The position numbers and the translations under genes are program-made. From Pachyseris speciosa (lineage: Eukaryota > Cnidaria > Anthozoa > Scleractinia > Pachyseridae): a stretch of 64,000 nucleotides of DNA. The notes beneath the pieces are model-generated. The model made no database searches. It was not told where the DNA came from and worked only from the letters and a program-made list of their open reading frames with translations. Location of the stretch: NCBI GenBank assembly GCA_016490735.1, contig JAEMWC010000080.1, positions 1,165,001 through 1,229,000 on the forward strand. The letters are read 5' to 3'. Shown here in pieces: positions 1 through 11,274 of the stretch (positions within the stretch are counted from its first letter, which is position 1; each line of letters starts with the position of its first letter).

Positions 1-485
1 CGTAGGTTCCCTGTGCATGCAAGCGAAAGCTGACCTGTGTTTTTTCGTTCCATGGTTCACCTTTTCGACGCCATTCTGAATGACGTCACAATTTCGTTGC
101 GCAAAGCATTCTGCCTCGTGCTTCGCTGTTTGTCGGACGTGTTGGAAGGTTCAAGCTTTATCATTCTACCTCGTGCTTCGCTGTTTGTCGGACGTGTTGG
201 AAGGTTCATAATAATAATTGCGTTCGCAGAACGCAGTTCTAATCCAGACTGAATCGAGATTTTTGGACAATGGTTGAATGGTTGGGTCTTGACAAGAGCT
301 GCCCCTGCAATCTGCAAGCAATCTGCCGGGGCAAACAAGAATGACATCATCGCCAAGCCAACTGAAAAGCTTTCAAAATGGCGGCCGTCAGCGAGGAAGA
401 CAAAAGTGGTGTCTAAATGTCTTAAATGAGCTGCTACAGCCTCGAAATGGCGAAAGTAAAAATGGCGGCAATACAACTACAATGA
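1..485. other. no gene seen; contains a small tandem duplication
   Basis: I see no exon here on either strand. The WD40 exons of the minus-strand APAF-1 gene that must follow the one ending at 1540 are not in this stretch, so they lie outside the window. The only clear structure is a 55-bp tandem duplication at 107-208. Confidence 0.5.
107..208. repeat. 55-bp tandem duplication, two copies
   Basis: The block beginning CATTCTGCCTCGTGCTTCGC at 107 recurs at 162 with one mismatch over about 47 bases (G to A in the seventh position). The period is 55. Confidence 0.85.
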
Positions 486-900
486 GTGGAAAATTCAGCA
501 AGTAAAAGCGGAATTGAATCGACGAAATGTTTCGAAATCAAGACCTGTTTGATCGAGTTGTTGAACACGATGAAATTGGGGTTCTGCCAGAGACTTCTGC
601 TAGCAGGGAAGGTTCTTTGTGGCGACGATTGGCGATTGAAGTGGATGATCTGCCACCTTACCTCTCAAGAAACGACCTCGACCTCGAATTTGTTATATCA
701 GGATAAACAAATGTCTGAGAAATATTTTGTACACCTTTTTACACCACGGATCGGTCATTTCGATTTCGTCACTGAAACAAACAAATATGCCATGCGAAGG
801 AACATACCATGTTGGGTTGGAACAAGTCCTGAGGAGCTGAAGGAATGTCTGGGGATTACTGTCTGGATAAAGCTCAAACAATTGCCGATTTCTACAATAA
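486..900 (+). pseudogene. degraded piggyBac-type transposase fragment
   Basis: Plus-strand translation at about 700-890 contains FDFVTETNKYAMRRNIP, then W, an EEL, and LGITVWIKLKQLP. This order resembles the N-terminal part of piggyBac-derived (PGBD / DDE_Tnp_1_7) transposases, in which a TNxYA segment is followed by a FLGIxxxMGxxKLP segment. Upstream (about 535-700) a second frame reads as an acidic leader, which suggests a frameshift. After KLP the match is lost and the sequence turns AT-rich; the DDE catalytic part is absent. It is therefore a broken remnant. The assignment is by recalled family pattern only and should be confirmed by profile search. Confidence 0.45.
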
Positions 901-1017
901 TTTGTTCGTTGCTGCTACAACTATTTTCAGAAACATTAATAACAATAATATTTAATATCGTGTTAGTCAAAGTTGATATTTTTGAGGCTTTCCAAGATGC
1001 TGTCAATATGCTTTTAG

Positions 1018-1075
1018 TGTTTATTTGTTTATTTATTCTATATATTTATTTATTTATTTATTCAACGTGCTTGTA
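1018..1075. repeat. (TTTA)n-like AT-rich microsatellite
   Basis: Imperfect TTTA repeats in a run of about 58 bases. Such tails often mark old retrotransposon 3' ends, but no parent element is recognisable. Confidence 0.6.
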
Positions 1076-1354
1076 TATGTATTTTATCTCTTCACTTATC
1101 CCATACTCACAATTATTATACTTCCTCTTTAAACAGTCCTACCCGCTACTCACCTAGATTAGCCTTAGCTTTTTGCAGGTTAGCGCTGTTCTGTATTATG
1201 TTGTTCATTTTAATAAACTTGAACTTAAACTTGACTTGACTTCAAAGATCATCATTGACCACATGGCCCTCCATATGGTGGTTTTAGGGTTAACATACCA
1301 AACCTACCAATACTCGAACGCACTTTCTAATCTACGATTACTACTAGTCATAAT

Positions 1355-1487
1355 AACAATGATGGTGACAGGAGGTGATGATGATGATGGTAGTGGTAAA
1401 CGTGATGGTGATGATGCTGGTAGCAAGGATCATGATGGTAGTGGTGGCAGTGAAGGTGGAAGTAGTGGTGATCATGATAATAACATT
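1355..1487. repeat. GATGGT/GTGGTGAT-rich microsatellite
   Basis: Purine-rich imperfect trinucleotide repeat. It lies 50 bases beyond the donor of the last visible APAF-1 exon, inside that gene's next intron. Confidence 0.7.
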
Positions 1488-1539
1488 GGTTAATTTTGGT
1501 AACACAAGATTGCAAGACAACAGGATGTACAGTACAAAC

Positions 1540-1665
1540 CTTCACAGTGTTGTCAGCAGAGCATGAAACAATTCTAGCATCATTACTGGAGAAGGAGCAG
1601 CAGTGCACTACATCAAAATGTCCTGTCATAGACAGTAACTCCTTGCCTGACTGACTGTCCCAAAC
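1540..1665 (-). CDS. APAF1: APAF-1 exon 8: second WD40 repeat
   Basis: Exactly 126 nt, 42 codons, phase 0 at both ends. It reads VWDSQSGKELL, GHFDVVHCCSFSSNDARIVS and CSADNTVK. The single-blade, symmetric exon is typical of the APAF-1 WD40 region. This is the last exon visible in the window. Confidence 0.85.
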
Positions 1666-2573
1666 CTTGAATGAAACATTAGACAACAGAAACTTTTTAA
1701 TCCTTTTTAGTCCTTGGAATAGATGAGAAACAACAATAACCCTAAGGTGACTGACATATAGCTTCTTAGTTTATTTTCAAGCCAGCTATCAAGTCCAATT
1801 TTTAAAACAGTATTTATACCCTTTGACAACCTGTGTTCACTAAATCTACAAAAAAAAAACAAATTAAAAAGGATTAAAAACTCCTTATACTCCCACGTCT
1901 CTTTCACGTTTTTTTTAACTAGTCCTCTCGAGATCTACTGTGAAATGTTCAAAAATTTAAAATACTTGTGTTATAATGAAGTCTACATATTTGATTATGC
2001 AGCAGACTTTTGCCATGTTATTTGGGATTCCTGTGTACCTTCACAGTTTTGTCTGCACCACAGGACACCACTTTGCTTGCATCTTGTGAGAAACAACAAC
2101 AGTACACTGCTCCTTGGTGAATCTTAACAGTTATTGACAGGGTATCTTGTGACTCCTCTCTCTGATTACTAACAAAAAGAAATTCACATCAGTCTCCAAA
2201 ACAGTTGTATTTAGGGGAATTGTATTGGGGAGGAGATTAATACAACTTGTCAGAAATTGATTGCACAGGAGTCTGGTTCATGTAATCATGTTCATTTCTT
2301 TGCGCACTCTCCAACTCAAATGACTACATTGTAGAATAAACAATAATAATTTTTATTATATGACTGGCTCTTTCAGCGGTCAAGATGAATCAATTCTCCT
2401 GCTGTGATTGGCTACCTGCGAGGTCAAGATAGAGCCATCTTGACTGCTTGGGATAGCCTGTTCGCCCCGCATTTTACTGTCTTTTAAGGACAGTGCCTCC
2501 TAATATGAAGATATTTTTTCGCAGATTATCACTATGCTAAAATGTAGATGTTGGTAAGGGCTAACGAAAATTT

Positions 2574-2604
<31 letters not shown>

Positions 2605-5600
2605 CAGAGATAATTAAGTCCAAAGCTGCAAAAAATAGAGACTTTAGTTAGTATTTTTTCGCAAAAAAGAAAAACGTTGTTTTGGGGGCTTGAGACAATT
2701 TTTGCTCTACCCCCTCCCTAGTAAGTGAAATATTTGCATGTCTTTTCCTTGGGCATGCTGGGATATCAGTATGGCGACACATGCTGGAACAAAAAGTTTT
2801 CTTGATTCTTCGGGAATTAGAGGACATTTTTTCAATGAAGATGGCTTTGAATGCTAAGAGCAAATTCGAAGACGTTTTGAGATGTGCATTTTGCGTAAAT
2901 TTCAAAGTTTTTTCCAGTATAACTTGCCCTTTTAGGCTCTGGCGAAGTGGAAGACAAACACATACGTAAGATCACGTTTTGTAGTTTTGTCAATTACTTT
3001 GCAGTTGTTTCTTGTGGTTGTATTATCTTTCTGGAAGGAGTTTTGAAATGCATAAAAACCACGCAGTTTGAGAGCCAGTATTCGTGATTGCTTGCTTCTG
3101 ATTTTCTCAGTCCGTTATTCAGGCCAATTAAGTTCAAGCTTTTCATCAGTTACGAAGGTAAGACATCGTTTTATGTTATATCTTACGTTCGATGAAAACA
3201 TCTTTCTTTTTATTATTGTTGAAACAGCAATAAAATAAAAGAATAAAACCGAAATGGATTTGTTGTGTATTAAACCGATATGTGTAGGACATGACTTTTT
3301 TAAGCGATTCCTTTGAATCAGTTTATACAGCGATATGTTTTGATTAAGCTTAATTCTTATATTATTTGCCACTTCACTTCAATTGCTTTTCCCGGCGTGA
3401 TTCAGCGTAATTTCATAAAACACACCACAATAATGCTTTCGTTTATGGGTTTTTGGTGTAGACAGCCTGTTGCCAATCCTGTAAAACTATCCGCTAAATC
3501 AAGAGCTTACAAAAAATACGATAACCATCAAAACAAACAATCTTCTGAGGAAATCGCGCGAGTAATCGCGCAAGATAAGATGGTTGCATGGTGCGCAGAA
3601 CGAATGCACACTAGCAATAGGAGGCACCGTCCTTAATAGCGTCTTTTGAGCCATATAATAACTTCTTTATTGGCCAAGCTTGTTTGGTCAAGATGGCGGG
3701 ATATTGGCCTCATTCTTTTTTTGTATGTTTAAACCCAGAGGTTTAGTTTGGGACACCACCATGGCCACCATTTCTTTGTTTTGGGACACCAACATGGCCA
3801 CCATTAGCGTCATGTGAAAACACTCTATTGTCTTTATTTTATTTCATTCCCATCCAAGAAAACAACACATCATTAGAGACAAGGAATCAAACTACTATTT
3901 TTCCAAAGTGGAAAAGTGGTAGAAAGAGCTATGTACAATTTATACTGAGTTTGATTTACAACCTGTTTGCTATTACATAAACCACAAACTGCACAATGCA
4001 TGGTGAAACTACTTAGTCTGTAAAAGTAGGAGGGGCAAATAAATGTCCACTTCTCACCTCCAATCAAGATACAAATTCCCCTTTGCTGCCAGTTGAGAGG
4101 CCTGTTCCTGTGCTTGTTTGTAAGCCTGTGAATCCATAGATTCACTCAGGCCCATCTGGATCAAATCAGGAAGAGGTTTCTCTACAAACCGATGGGCATT
4201 GACACTCACAAAATGGTGGAAATCTTCAATGACTTTCAAATCCTGGTAAAATCATTGAATTACATCAAAAGTAAATTCTGATAGACCTATTACTATTTAA
4301 CAGTTAGTTCAAGATTAAGAGCTTGAGATTTCTATCACGTGATAGCTGGTGAGGGCACAGCCCGAATCAGCTATCATGCATAGAAATCAAGAGCAAATAA
4401 TCTAATTGTTTTAGTATAAACCTACTAGTTGTTCAAAACTAAGTAAATAAATTATCTAAATCCTCCTCGCAGACACTTCAAAAACGCGAAGAAGCAGCCA
4501 CCATTTTGTTGACAACCGCTACTCACTATCTATCACAGAATAGATGGCAAGTAGCATAGCCAATCAGAGAACAGCATTTGTGATAGAACACTAGTAGATT
4601 TATACTAAAATGTGATAAACTAACTAAACTTATTAACATGTGAGATAGCTGTAAAGGCCAAACAATGAACAAAAATACAGTGAGGTAACCTTCAAACTCA
4701 GGACACCATTTAATAAGAATCTTCCCTGTTTAAAATTTAACAAAAACAACAAATACTACAACTTTTGTTTTAATTTTAACAGCTTACTGCAATCAACAAA
4801 GCATTCAAAATAAGTTAATACCCTGTTGTCAACATGTCCTCTGATTGACAGGTAATCATTCAATAGATCTGCTGGTCCAGTGACACTAAGCTTAGCTGCA
4901 AGCCACCTTAAATCTGTAACAAGGCTTTGTGCCATTTCTATCAGTCCAGCCTTAATCATGTGCCTCAAGAGATTCCAATGCATATAGCCATCATCAATCA
5001 TTTCACTGAACTTCCCTGTAAGATTTCAAATCAAAATATAACAGTTCAGGTAAGCCAAATACTTTTGTGATCAGAAGGTTAATGGATTGGTTCTAATGAA
5101 CAGACAAACCTAATGGTTAATAATGCAATTAAACCCTTTCACTCCCAAGGGGTCTCCCTTTGATGAATACAATTGTCTGGCATTAGAGTAAAATCTATCA
5201 AGTCACTCTTGGGAGTGAAAGGGTTAAACTACATGTCAATATTTTCACTAGTAACTTGCAGATGTTCAATGACAGAAATATTCATCACAACCTCCCTAAT
5301 AATTTTATCAACTGAAGGCAAGTAGTTTCCCCTTAAACAATGTCCCCTGACACTACCTTGTTCTAAGGTACAAAAATCTGTCCACAATATCTGATTGTTT
5401 CTCACCTTTGTACACTTTTATGTATCGATCTACAAGTTTCTTGTGCAGTGCATCCAAGTTTCTCGACTGTTCTTGAAGGAAAGTCAGTTGTAGGTTGTGA
5501 ACGCTATAAAATGTCCCCATCACATCCAGCTCAGATTTCACTGTTCTTCTTGCTAGTGACTTGTTGACCAGTTCTTCCATCCAGTCTTCTACAACTTCAA

Positions 5601-8600
5601 ACTACAGATTGAAGTACAATTTAGTCAAAAAAATTATTATTAAATTACTCAAACAAGGCAGTTAGTTTGTACCCCACATGTTGAATGGGGCAATTTGTGT
5701 TGCAGTTTGAGTATCGGGATAAAGGATGAAAATCATAACAAGAATGGCTCTCAAAATGTGGTTGCCATGGAAACATCAAACTTCACTGGTGGTGACAATG
5801 GAAATGGTTATAATCTTATATGACAGAAGTTTTATAGGATTTTACAAAATCTCACTGGGTTCTTAATATTAAGTAATTTTGTGCAGAATCCTACAGGCTT
5901 TTACATATTAATATTCAAATTTAGATCATATTATTACATGTAAGGATCCTAGCAGACTGTCACAGGCCATCTGATATTATGCGATGGTGCGATTTCGCAC
6001 AATTGACCTCAAATCGCATCCGATCACACAATTCATAAAAAATCGCTTGATTAAAAAAAGGGCACAATTCTCAAAAAAATAAACCATAAATAAATGCCTT
6101 ATCTGAAAAAATTCCACGTATGCACTTAGTTTCAAGACGATTTACCTTCGAAAAAGGCTGAGAAACGTTGTGAAACCATCGATTCAAAAACGGAAGAAGT
6201 TCAAGGCACTATTTTCATTTTTGGCAGGTCTGGGGCCTGATACTAGTTTTTTCATTCTTTTAAAAAAGAATTGCCTATTGGTGCAACGCAAACAATTCTT
6301 TTCTTTGAGTTAGCCTATCAGAATTGCTGATATAAATCCATGACATATGATCCTTCTTTTCTCACATTCTAGGCATGTACCGGTAAATCTAAATGAGCAA
6401 AACTTATATCAGGGAAGCATTGTTTGACAACAAAATATAAGCTTATTTAAGTTCTTTCGCATACAACTATACATCACCAATGTCTTCATGGACAAGTTTA
6501 TCTATAGTAAAAATGCCCACTGTTCCTTCGTGTTCAACTACTGGTAAAACCAAATCCCACCTTCCTTCAAATTTGACTGCCAAAGACAGAGCAGAAAAAT
6601 ACGCCACCGGTACTGTCAGGGCTGTCAACCCTCCCGGATAATCCGGGAGACTCCAGATCTTGGATCGTATCTCCCGGTCTCCAGATTAGAGTCTGAGATT
6701 TCCCGGATAATCACCAAAGTTTGTCATTTCTTGTGAGACTCGACTTTCACAACAATAAAATTTCAAATATTTTGCGTTGTTTGAGCTATTTTACTGTTAA
6801 TTGAAACGTTTCCTCATAAACTCAAGCAAACCATTCTTGCAAGCGTTGCCATTGTAACATAAGCAATAATGTGATTGGTCGGAAATAAACCAATCAGATC
6901 AAATGTTACAATGACATCATGTGTGTTATGACGTCTATCACAATTCTCAATATTTGAAGACTCGGGGGATTGACAGCCCTGGGTACTGTACATGATGTTT
7001 TGTTCGTCATGTAATGTAGTACTCGATCTTCTAAGAAAATCATAATTAAATTTTTATCCCAATTCACTCATAATTGCTTATTTTTTGTTCCTTTATGAAC
7101 AAATTGTCGTTAGAGCAGCACAAAAGTGGTTTTCTTTCTCAGAATCCTAGTAAAACAAGCTTAAAATAGTTTAGGAAAAAATTGCATAATTTGCATAATT
7201 TACCGCATAATAGTCCATTCTTATCGCACCGTCTACCTGAAAATATCGCACAATTTCTGATTTTTTATCGCACCCTATCAGATGGCCTGGACTGAGCTAT
7301 CTGGCCCAAAAACAGAAAGGAATTGTCCTATGATTATGAATACATAGCTATTTGTGTTGTGTCAGCAACTTTGAACTTTAAAGACAGCTCCCGATTAGGA
7401 TAAAGGAAATCCTGCAGGACATAAAGGTCTAGATCCTTTGTGATAGCTAGATGATCTTCTTACTGGATCCTTTGACTAGGACATGTGTAGGGTGTTGTCA
7501 AGATATGACTGTAATGAAGTAGATTGTTCAGTATCTTAAAACAAATTTCTCCCTACCTCCTCATCCCAAAGTATACAAAGGACCTGGGCTGGAACCTTGG
7601 ACACCTCATCAAATATGGCAAAATCTTCATAAAGTTCTCGCAGGTCATCATCCAAGTTATTAATGCTCATGCGAATTGCTTCAGTCAATGTCGTGTATTC
7701 ATACTCAAACTTGGGTTTCAGTTTGCTAACATTTTTCTTCTCCAACTGGCTAACATAATATTGCCATCTCTTAGGATGATCTCGGAGCAAAGCACCAATC
7801 ATGCTGATAGCCAAAGGGGAGCCATTTGTAAGATGGAATATTTCAGATGCTTCCCTTGGAAGATTGGCTGCAAGCTTGTTTGTCCACTGTGCCAAGATTT
7901 CTAGTGATTCACTTTGTGTGAAGCCCTCACTGATGTGAACTTTAGCTTTTGACCCACCAACAGAGTTTGCGATTGCAGCATCACGAGTGGTCACCATGAT
8001 ACGACAGCGGATGTCAAAAAACTTGATATCATTGGAATGCCATAGATCATCTAAAACTAGCAAGGACCGCGGGTGCTGATGAGCAAACAGCACTCTTAGC
8101 CTGTCCTTGGCTTCTTCAGTGTTTCTTGGAGGCTGTCGGCTATGATCAGAATCAAGCCGAGCACAGAGATTTTGCATTCGCATTAAAAGTTTTGATTGGT
8201 CAACAGGGCCAATTCTTATCCAATGGACACCACCAGGAAAACACTCATCTAAGAGACCAGCATTTCTAACAGCTTCTGAGCCCAACACAGTCTTGCCACA
8301 GCCAGCCATACCATGTAAAATAACCCAGCCATCTCTGTCCCGTAGAGATCTCAAGGCAGTGCGAATCTTGTGAACTTCTCTTGCTCTGTTGGTGAATACT
8401 GTTGGTCGCTGTGGCACCCCACCCTCAAGAAGCACATTTTCAACTGTGTACCGGATAAAAGAACCAAAGTTACAATGACACTTTGTTCAACCAAACAAAG
8501 AGATTGGCTGACATTTGAGCACAGGGCTCCCTGAACACTAATTCCTGTCTTTAGGGGCGGGATAGAAAAACAGTTCTGTATTAATAATAATTGACTACAC

Positions 8601-10686
8601 AACAACTGGAATCTCCAGGAATTTTTAGCATATCCCCACCAATTTCAAACAAAAGTGACAGCCCTGTACTTAATTTTGTTTTAACACTCAATTTGAAGAG
8701 GACCAGATTCAAACCCATGGTGTGGATAATTACACATACTTCTTTCATTCAATATGGATAATGTCCCCAGTAGAGTTGCTCCAGAAAACTATACCATACC
8801 CCAAGAAACATATTTTGGATTGCACCCCACTACCCAATGGAAATTACAATTCAATACAACACTTTCCTATTTAAAGCACTGCTTTTTGAGACCCCACTGC
8901 CCCTCTGTACCATAAAAAAATTATATGGGAGAGACCATGATAAGTCCTGTCAGAACCAAGCATAAGCACTCCATGCTTTCACTGCACATTAGACAACTCC
9001 TAATACTCCAGTTATATTTACCTCTTTCGCCTATTTCCCTAACATCAGATACTGCTCTTGGCCTTATATTATCCTGTAAAAGCTCCACCAGATGAGGATA
9101 AGGCTCCTCCAGTGACTCACGGAAATAATAAAATGCTGCATCACTCTTTTTCTCTAGTAGATCTAAAAGTTTCTCTGCTTGCCTCCTTGAAGTTTTTTCA
9201 GATTTGATAAGTTCAGTGTCTTCCCGATCAAACACCATTTTACTTTGAAGGAAGTTGAGGACGTCGCCCACAAGCAGATCCTCAACAATTTCCACTCTGT
9301 TTGCAGTGAGGATGTCTTTATGTTCTGCACTCATCATTTCTACTGTTGAAACAGGTAATATAGATGTTATAAAAAATCGGGACAAACTTGCATTTTCAAC
9401 CTCACTATCCTTGGTTGACAAAGCTGATATCTAAAGCCTGGTTTTCACTAGTGACGCAAGCACAAGCGCAAGGATAAGCGCGAGCATAAGTAGCTTATAT
9501 CAACTGAAAATAATACTACACAAGCGAATGCAAGCATAAGCATAAGCGCAAGCACAAGGAAAAGGAAAAATCTTGATCCTTGTGCTTGTGCTTGCACTTA
9601 TGCTTATGCTTGCATTAAGCCCGTTTTCACAGTGAAATAAGCGCTCTTGTGCTTGGGCTTAAGTTTGCACTTGTGCTTGCATCACTAGTGAAACCCAGGC
9701 TTAAAGGAGCTCCAAAATATCACAAGAAAAATAATTTGCACCAAACTGCAATACCATAGGCCATCATACTCTCCTACCACATACCAAAACATGAGTTTTA
9801 CAGCACTTGCTGGGTTCCTTTTGTAACCACACTGATGCTGTGGACCTACATAATTTACAGTGAACAACCATCCATATGGAGAACCAGTCAATAAAAATCA
9901 GCAACATTTTATGGTCTTGTAAACCTCATTCAAGTGCCCTCCTCGTCTATTACTCATTTATCATCCATAGCTCCAACCAATTGTACAACATTATAACTAC
10001 AGTACGATGAAAAATACACATAACTTGTACCAATTATTGATACTTCAAATGAATGTTATTGAGCCCGAATCATAATAAATTGAAAGAAGACATCATTCAT
10101 CAAATATTTTGTCACGCTACAAAATAAAAGAATAACAGGAACAAACAAGTGCGACCACTACATAACCACTCCCCAGATAAAGTATCAAATTTACAACACT
10201 TGAAAGCTCTGTAGCTACAGGAACAATGAAATTATTTGAGCTTGATGATGCGCCAAAAAGGGAAAGACAAAATAAATTAGAGTACACAACGGCTCTAAGA
10301 GAACCCATATGTATGTAAATGACAATTAATTTTGATTTTAAACGAGACTGTAAGACTTACTCACATTGCAAAGGCGAATCAACTGTTTCAAGAATGAAAT
10401 TGAACTGTTGTTCGGTTGAACCACTCTCCAACAGCTTAGCTAAGTGCGGGTATTTGTCGCTTAGAGCAGAGAAGAAATGTTCAAAGGCTTCATATCCCCT
10501 CTCTGGGAGGATATCCAGAAGCTTTTCTGCCTGTCGATGAAAAGTTATCTCTCCTCGAATAACCTCTGCGTCTTCAGAGTCAAGAACAAACTTGCTTTGC
10601 AGAAAAACAAGAACATCATCTACGAGTAAATCTTCCACGATCTGCGGTCTAAACTGTATCAGCAAATATCTGTGCTTCTCCAGCAT
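1540..10686 (-). CDS. APAF1: APAF-1-like apoptosome protein, tandem CARD - NB-ARC - WD40 (3' part outside window)
   Basis: Minus-strand gene; APAF-1 is the ATP-driven scaffold that forms the apoptosome and recruits initiator caspase. Eight exons join in phase: 10686-10365, 9342-9022, 8443-7557, 5601-5406, 5015-4822, 4242-4058, 2168-2039 and 1665-1540 (787 codons visible). Domains: CARD at residues about 1-88, a second CARD at about 108-200, then the family-typical GGVPQRP linker. NB-ARC follows with Walker A GMAGCGKT (about 259-266), Walker B LLVLDDLW (about 341-349) and VTTRD (about 365). The helical domain contains FVNKSL-like and DLHKK-like segments, followed by two WD40 repeats at one repeat per exon. 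Vertebrate APAF-1 has a single CARD; two here is the oddity. Most WD40 repeats must lie left of the window. Start chosen: the ATG opening the first CARD. Identity is well supported; exact junctions are by eye. Confidence 0.9.
2039..2168 (-). CDS. APAF1: APAF-1 exon 7: first WD40 repeat
   Basis: The acceptor TTTTTGTTAG fits the two-base overhang of exon 6; the donor is GTACACAG. It reads HQGAVYCCCFSQDASKVVSC and GADKTVK, a WD40 blade. A nearby alternative AG (after AATC) breaks the frame and was not used. Confidence 0.8.
2484..3636. mobile_element. piggyBac-type non-autonomous element with TTAA target duplication
   Basis: The ends are imperfect inverted repeats, GGACAGTGCCTCCTAAT at 2488 and the reverse complement of GGACGGTGCCTCCTATT ending at 3632. 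Both are flanked by TTAA. The 1145-bp interior has no recognisable transposase. It lies in the APAF-1 intron between exons 7 and 6. TTAA duplications are the hallmark of piggyBac (also Kolobok) elements. Confidence 0.75.
4058..4242 (-). CDS. APAF1: APAF-1 exon 6: end of helical domain
   Basis: Acceptor GATTTTACCAG, donor GTGAGAAG. It reads LPDLIQMGL, then QAYKQAQEQA and GNLYLDW, the segment that leads into the first WD40 blade in APAF-1. Confidence 0.8.
4325..4390. repeat. short imperfect hairpin
   Basis: The arms GATTTCTATCACGTGATAGCT and AGCTATCATGCATAGAAATC are imperfect inverted copies about 20 bases long. They sit directly left of the inverted-repeat element at 4409 and may belong to the same insertion. 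Confidence 0.5.
4409..4610. mobile_element. 202-bp MITE with terminal inverted repeats
   Basis: The ends TTTTAGTATAAACCTACTAG and the reverse complement of the 4591-4610 segment match with one mismatch. Intronic within APAF-1. Superfamily not assignable. Confidence 0.65.
4822..5015 (-). CDS. APAF1: APAF-1 exon 5: helical domain
   Basis: Acceptor GAAATCTTACAG, donor GTATTAACT. It reads GYMHWNLLRHMIKAGL and GPADLLNDYLSIRGH, matching the family's GPAHLIHEF-type segment. Phases agree with exons 4 and 6. Confidence 0.8.
5132..5225. mobile_element. short MITE, AACCCTTTCACTCCCAAG ends
   Basis: About 94 bp bounded by AACCCTTTCACTCCCAAG and its near-exact inverse. Intronic in APAF-1. Confidence 0.6.
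5406..5601 (-). CDS. APAF1: APAF-1 exon 4: winged-helix/helical region
   Basis: Acceptor AATCTGTAG, donor GTGAGAAAC. It reads VEDWMEELVNKSLARR and LDALHKKLVDRYIKVYKG, collinear with the region after the NB-ARC of vertebrate APAF-1. Confidence 0.8.
5963..7289. mobile_element. hAT-like element CAGGCCATCTGATA, interrupted by a second element
   Basis: Perfect inverted ends CAGGCCATCTGATA and TATCAGATGGCCTG. The subterminal DNA on both sides is full of ATCGCAC/GTGCGAT motifs, as expected for hAT-type transposase binding sites. The flanks share GACTG, compatible with a decayed 8-bp duplication. No intact transposase. A younger element at 6617-6981 is nested inside. Confidence 0.65.
6617..6981. mobile_element. 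nested hAT MITE with perfect 8-bp target duplication
   Basis: The ends CAGGGCTGTCAACCC and the inverse of CAGGGCTGTCAATCC are flanked on both sides by GGTACTGT (6609-6616 and 6982-6989). The 365-bp length, CAGGG start and 8-bp duplication fit the hAT superfamily. The intact duplication implies recent insertion. Confidence 0.85.
7557..8443 (-). CDS. APAF1: APAF-1 exon 3: NB-ARC ATPase
   Basis: Large exon of 887 nt, acceptor CCGGTACACAG, donor GTAGGGAG. It encodes the VLLEGGVPQRP linker, Walker A GMAGCGKT, Walker B LLVLDDLW, VTTRD and the GSPLAISMIGALL segment that precedes the winged-helix region. Catalytic residues are intact. Confidence 0.9.
9022..9342 (-). CDS. APAF1: APAF-1 exon 2: second CARD
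   Basis: The acceptor CCTGTTTCAACAG joins the one-base overhang of exon 1 in frame, and the donor is GTAAATATA. It encodes VEDLLVGDVLNFLQSK and RQAEKLLDLL, so it is a close relative of exon 1 with the same phases at its ends. Confidence 0.85.
9434..9702. mobile_element. fold-back MITE built of AAGCAYAAGC repeats
   Basis: The left end AAGCCTGGTTTTCACTAGTG is mirrored at the right end with one mismatch. Between the ends are many short iterations of AAGCATAAGC or AAGCACAAGC on the left arm, and their complements on the right arm. It sits in APAF-1 intron 1, 90 bp from the second CARD exon. Confidence 0.8.
10365..10686 (-). CDS. APAF1: APAF-1 exon 1: first CARD
   Basis: Starts with ATG at 10686 and reads MLEKHRYLLIQF. 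It ends at a strong donor, GTGAGTAAG, leaving one base of a split codon. It contains the CARD signature stretches VEDLLVDDVLVFLQSK and RQAEKLLDIL. No in-frame extension upstream looks coding. Confidence 0.85.
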
Positions 10687-11270
10687 CTCGGAGAGAAGAA
10701 TTAGTCGTGTTGATACCGAGAGAAACTCACGATAAAAATAGCAATTGATTTTCCTGGGAGTTGGGACTTGGCATCAAAACTTCCGGCCATTTTGACAAAG
10801 TCGATAGCGCATGACCAATACATAGTGAGGGGGCGTGGGGGTTTTCGATTGATGACCTTTGATTCCCACACCCTCTAGTACGTTTATGTCCCAGGAAAGT
10901 GCACTTCCCTTGCCTAGCCCGTCGGACAGTTTATGGCACTCGGAAATTCTGGTTGGAAAATGAACCATTTGGAACGCTTTAGAAATTATAGGCCATCGGC
11001 TTTATGACCTTAATCAATGCACTTTTTCTTTTCATTTTGAGCTAGTGCATTTTTTGATTTACCCATTTTCCGTTTGGACAAGCTGCAGCACTGAATCTAA
11101 TTCTCTCCACTCATTCAAAACGAAATTGAAAAAAAATTACATGTGAATAATTAGTTAAATCTTGTAGTAAATAGTTATCTTTCTTCACATGTCTGATATT
11201 ATTTTTATACTCATTGTTACATGTACCATACTTTATATTTTGTCAACTCAGTCTATGTATTTGTGCATCT
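10687..11270. promoter_or_regulatory. APAF-1 5' flank
   Basis: Upstream of the first APAF-1 ATG. No TATA box stands out and no other exon was found. The transcription start cannot be placed from sequence. Confidence 0.25.
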
Positions 11271-11274
11271 ATCA

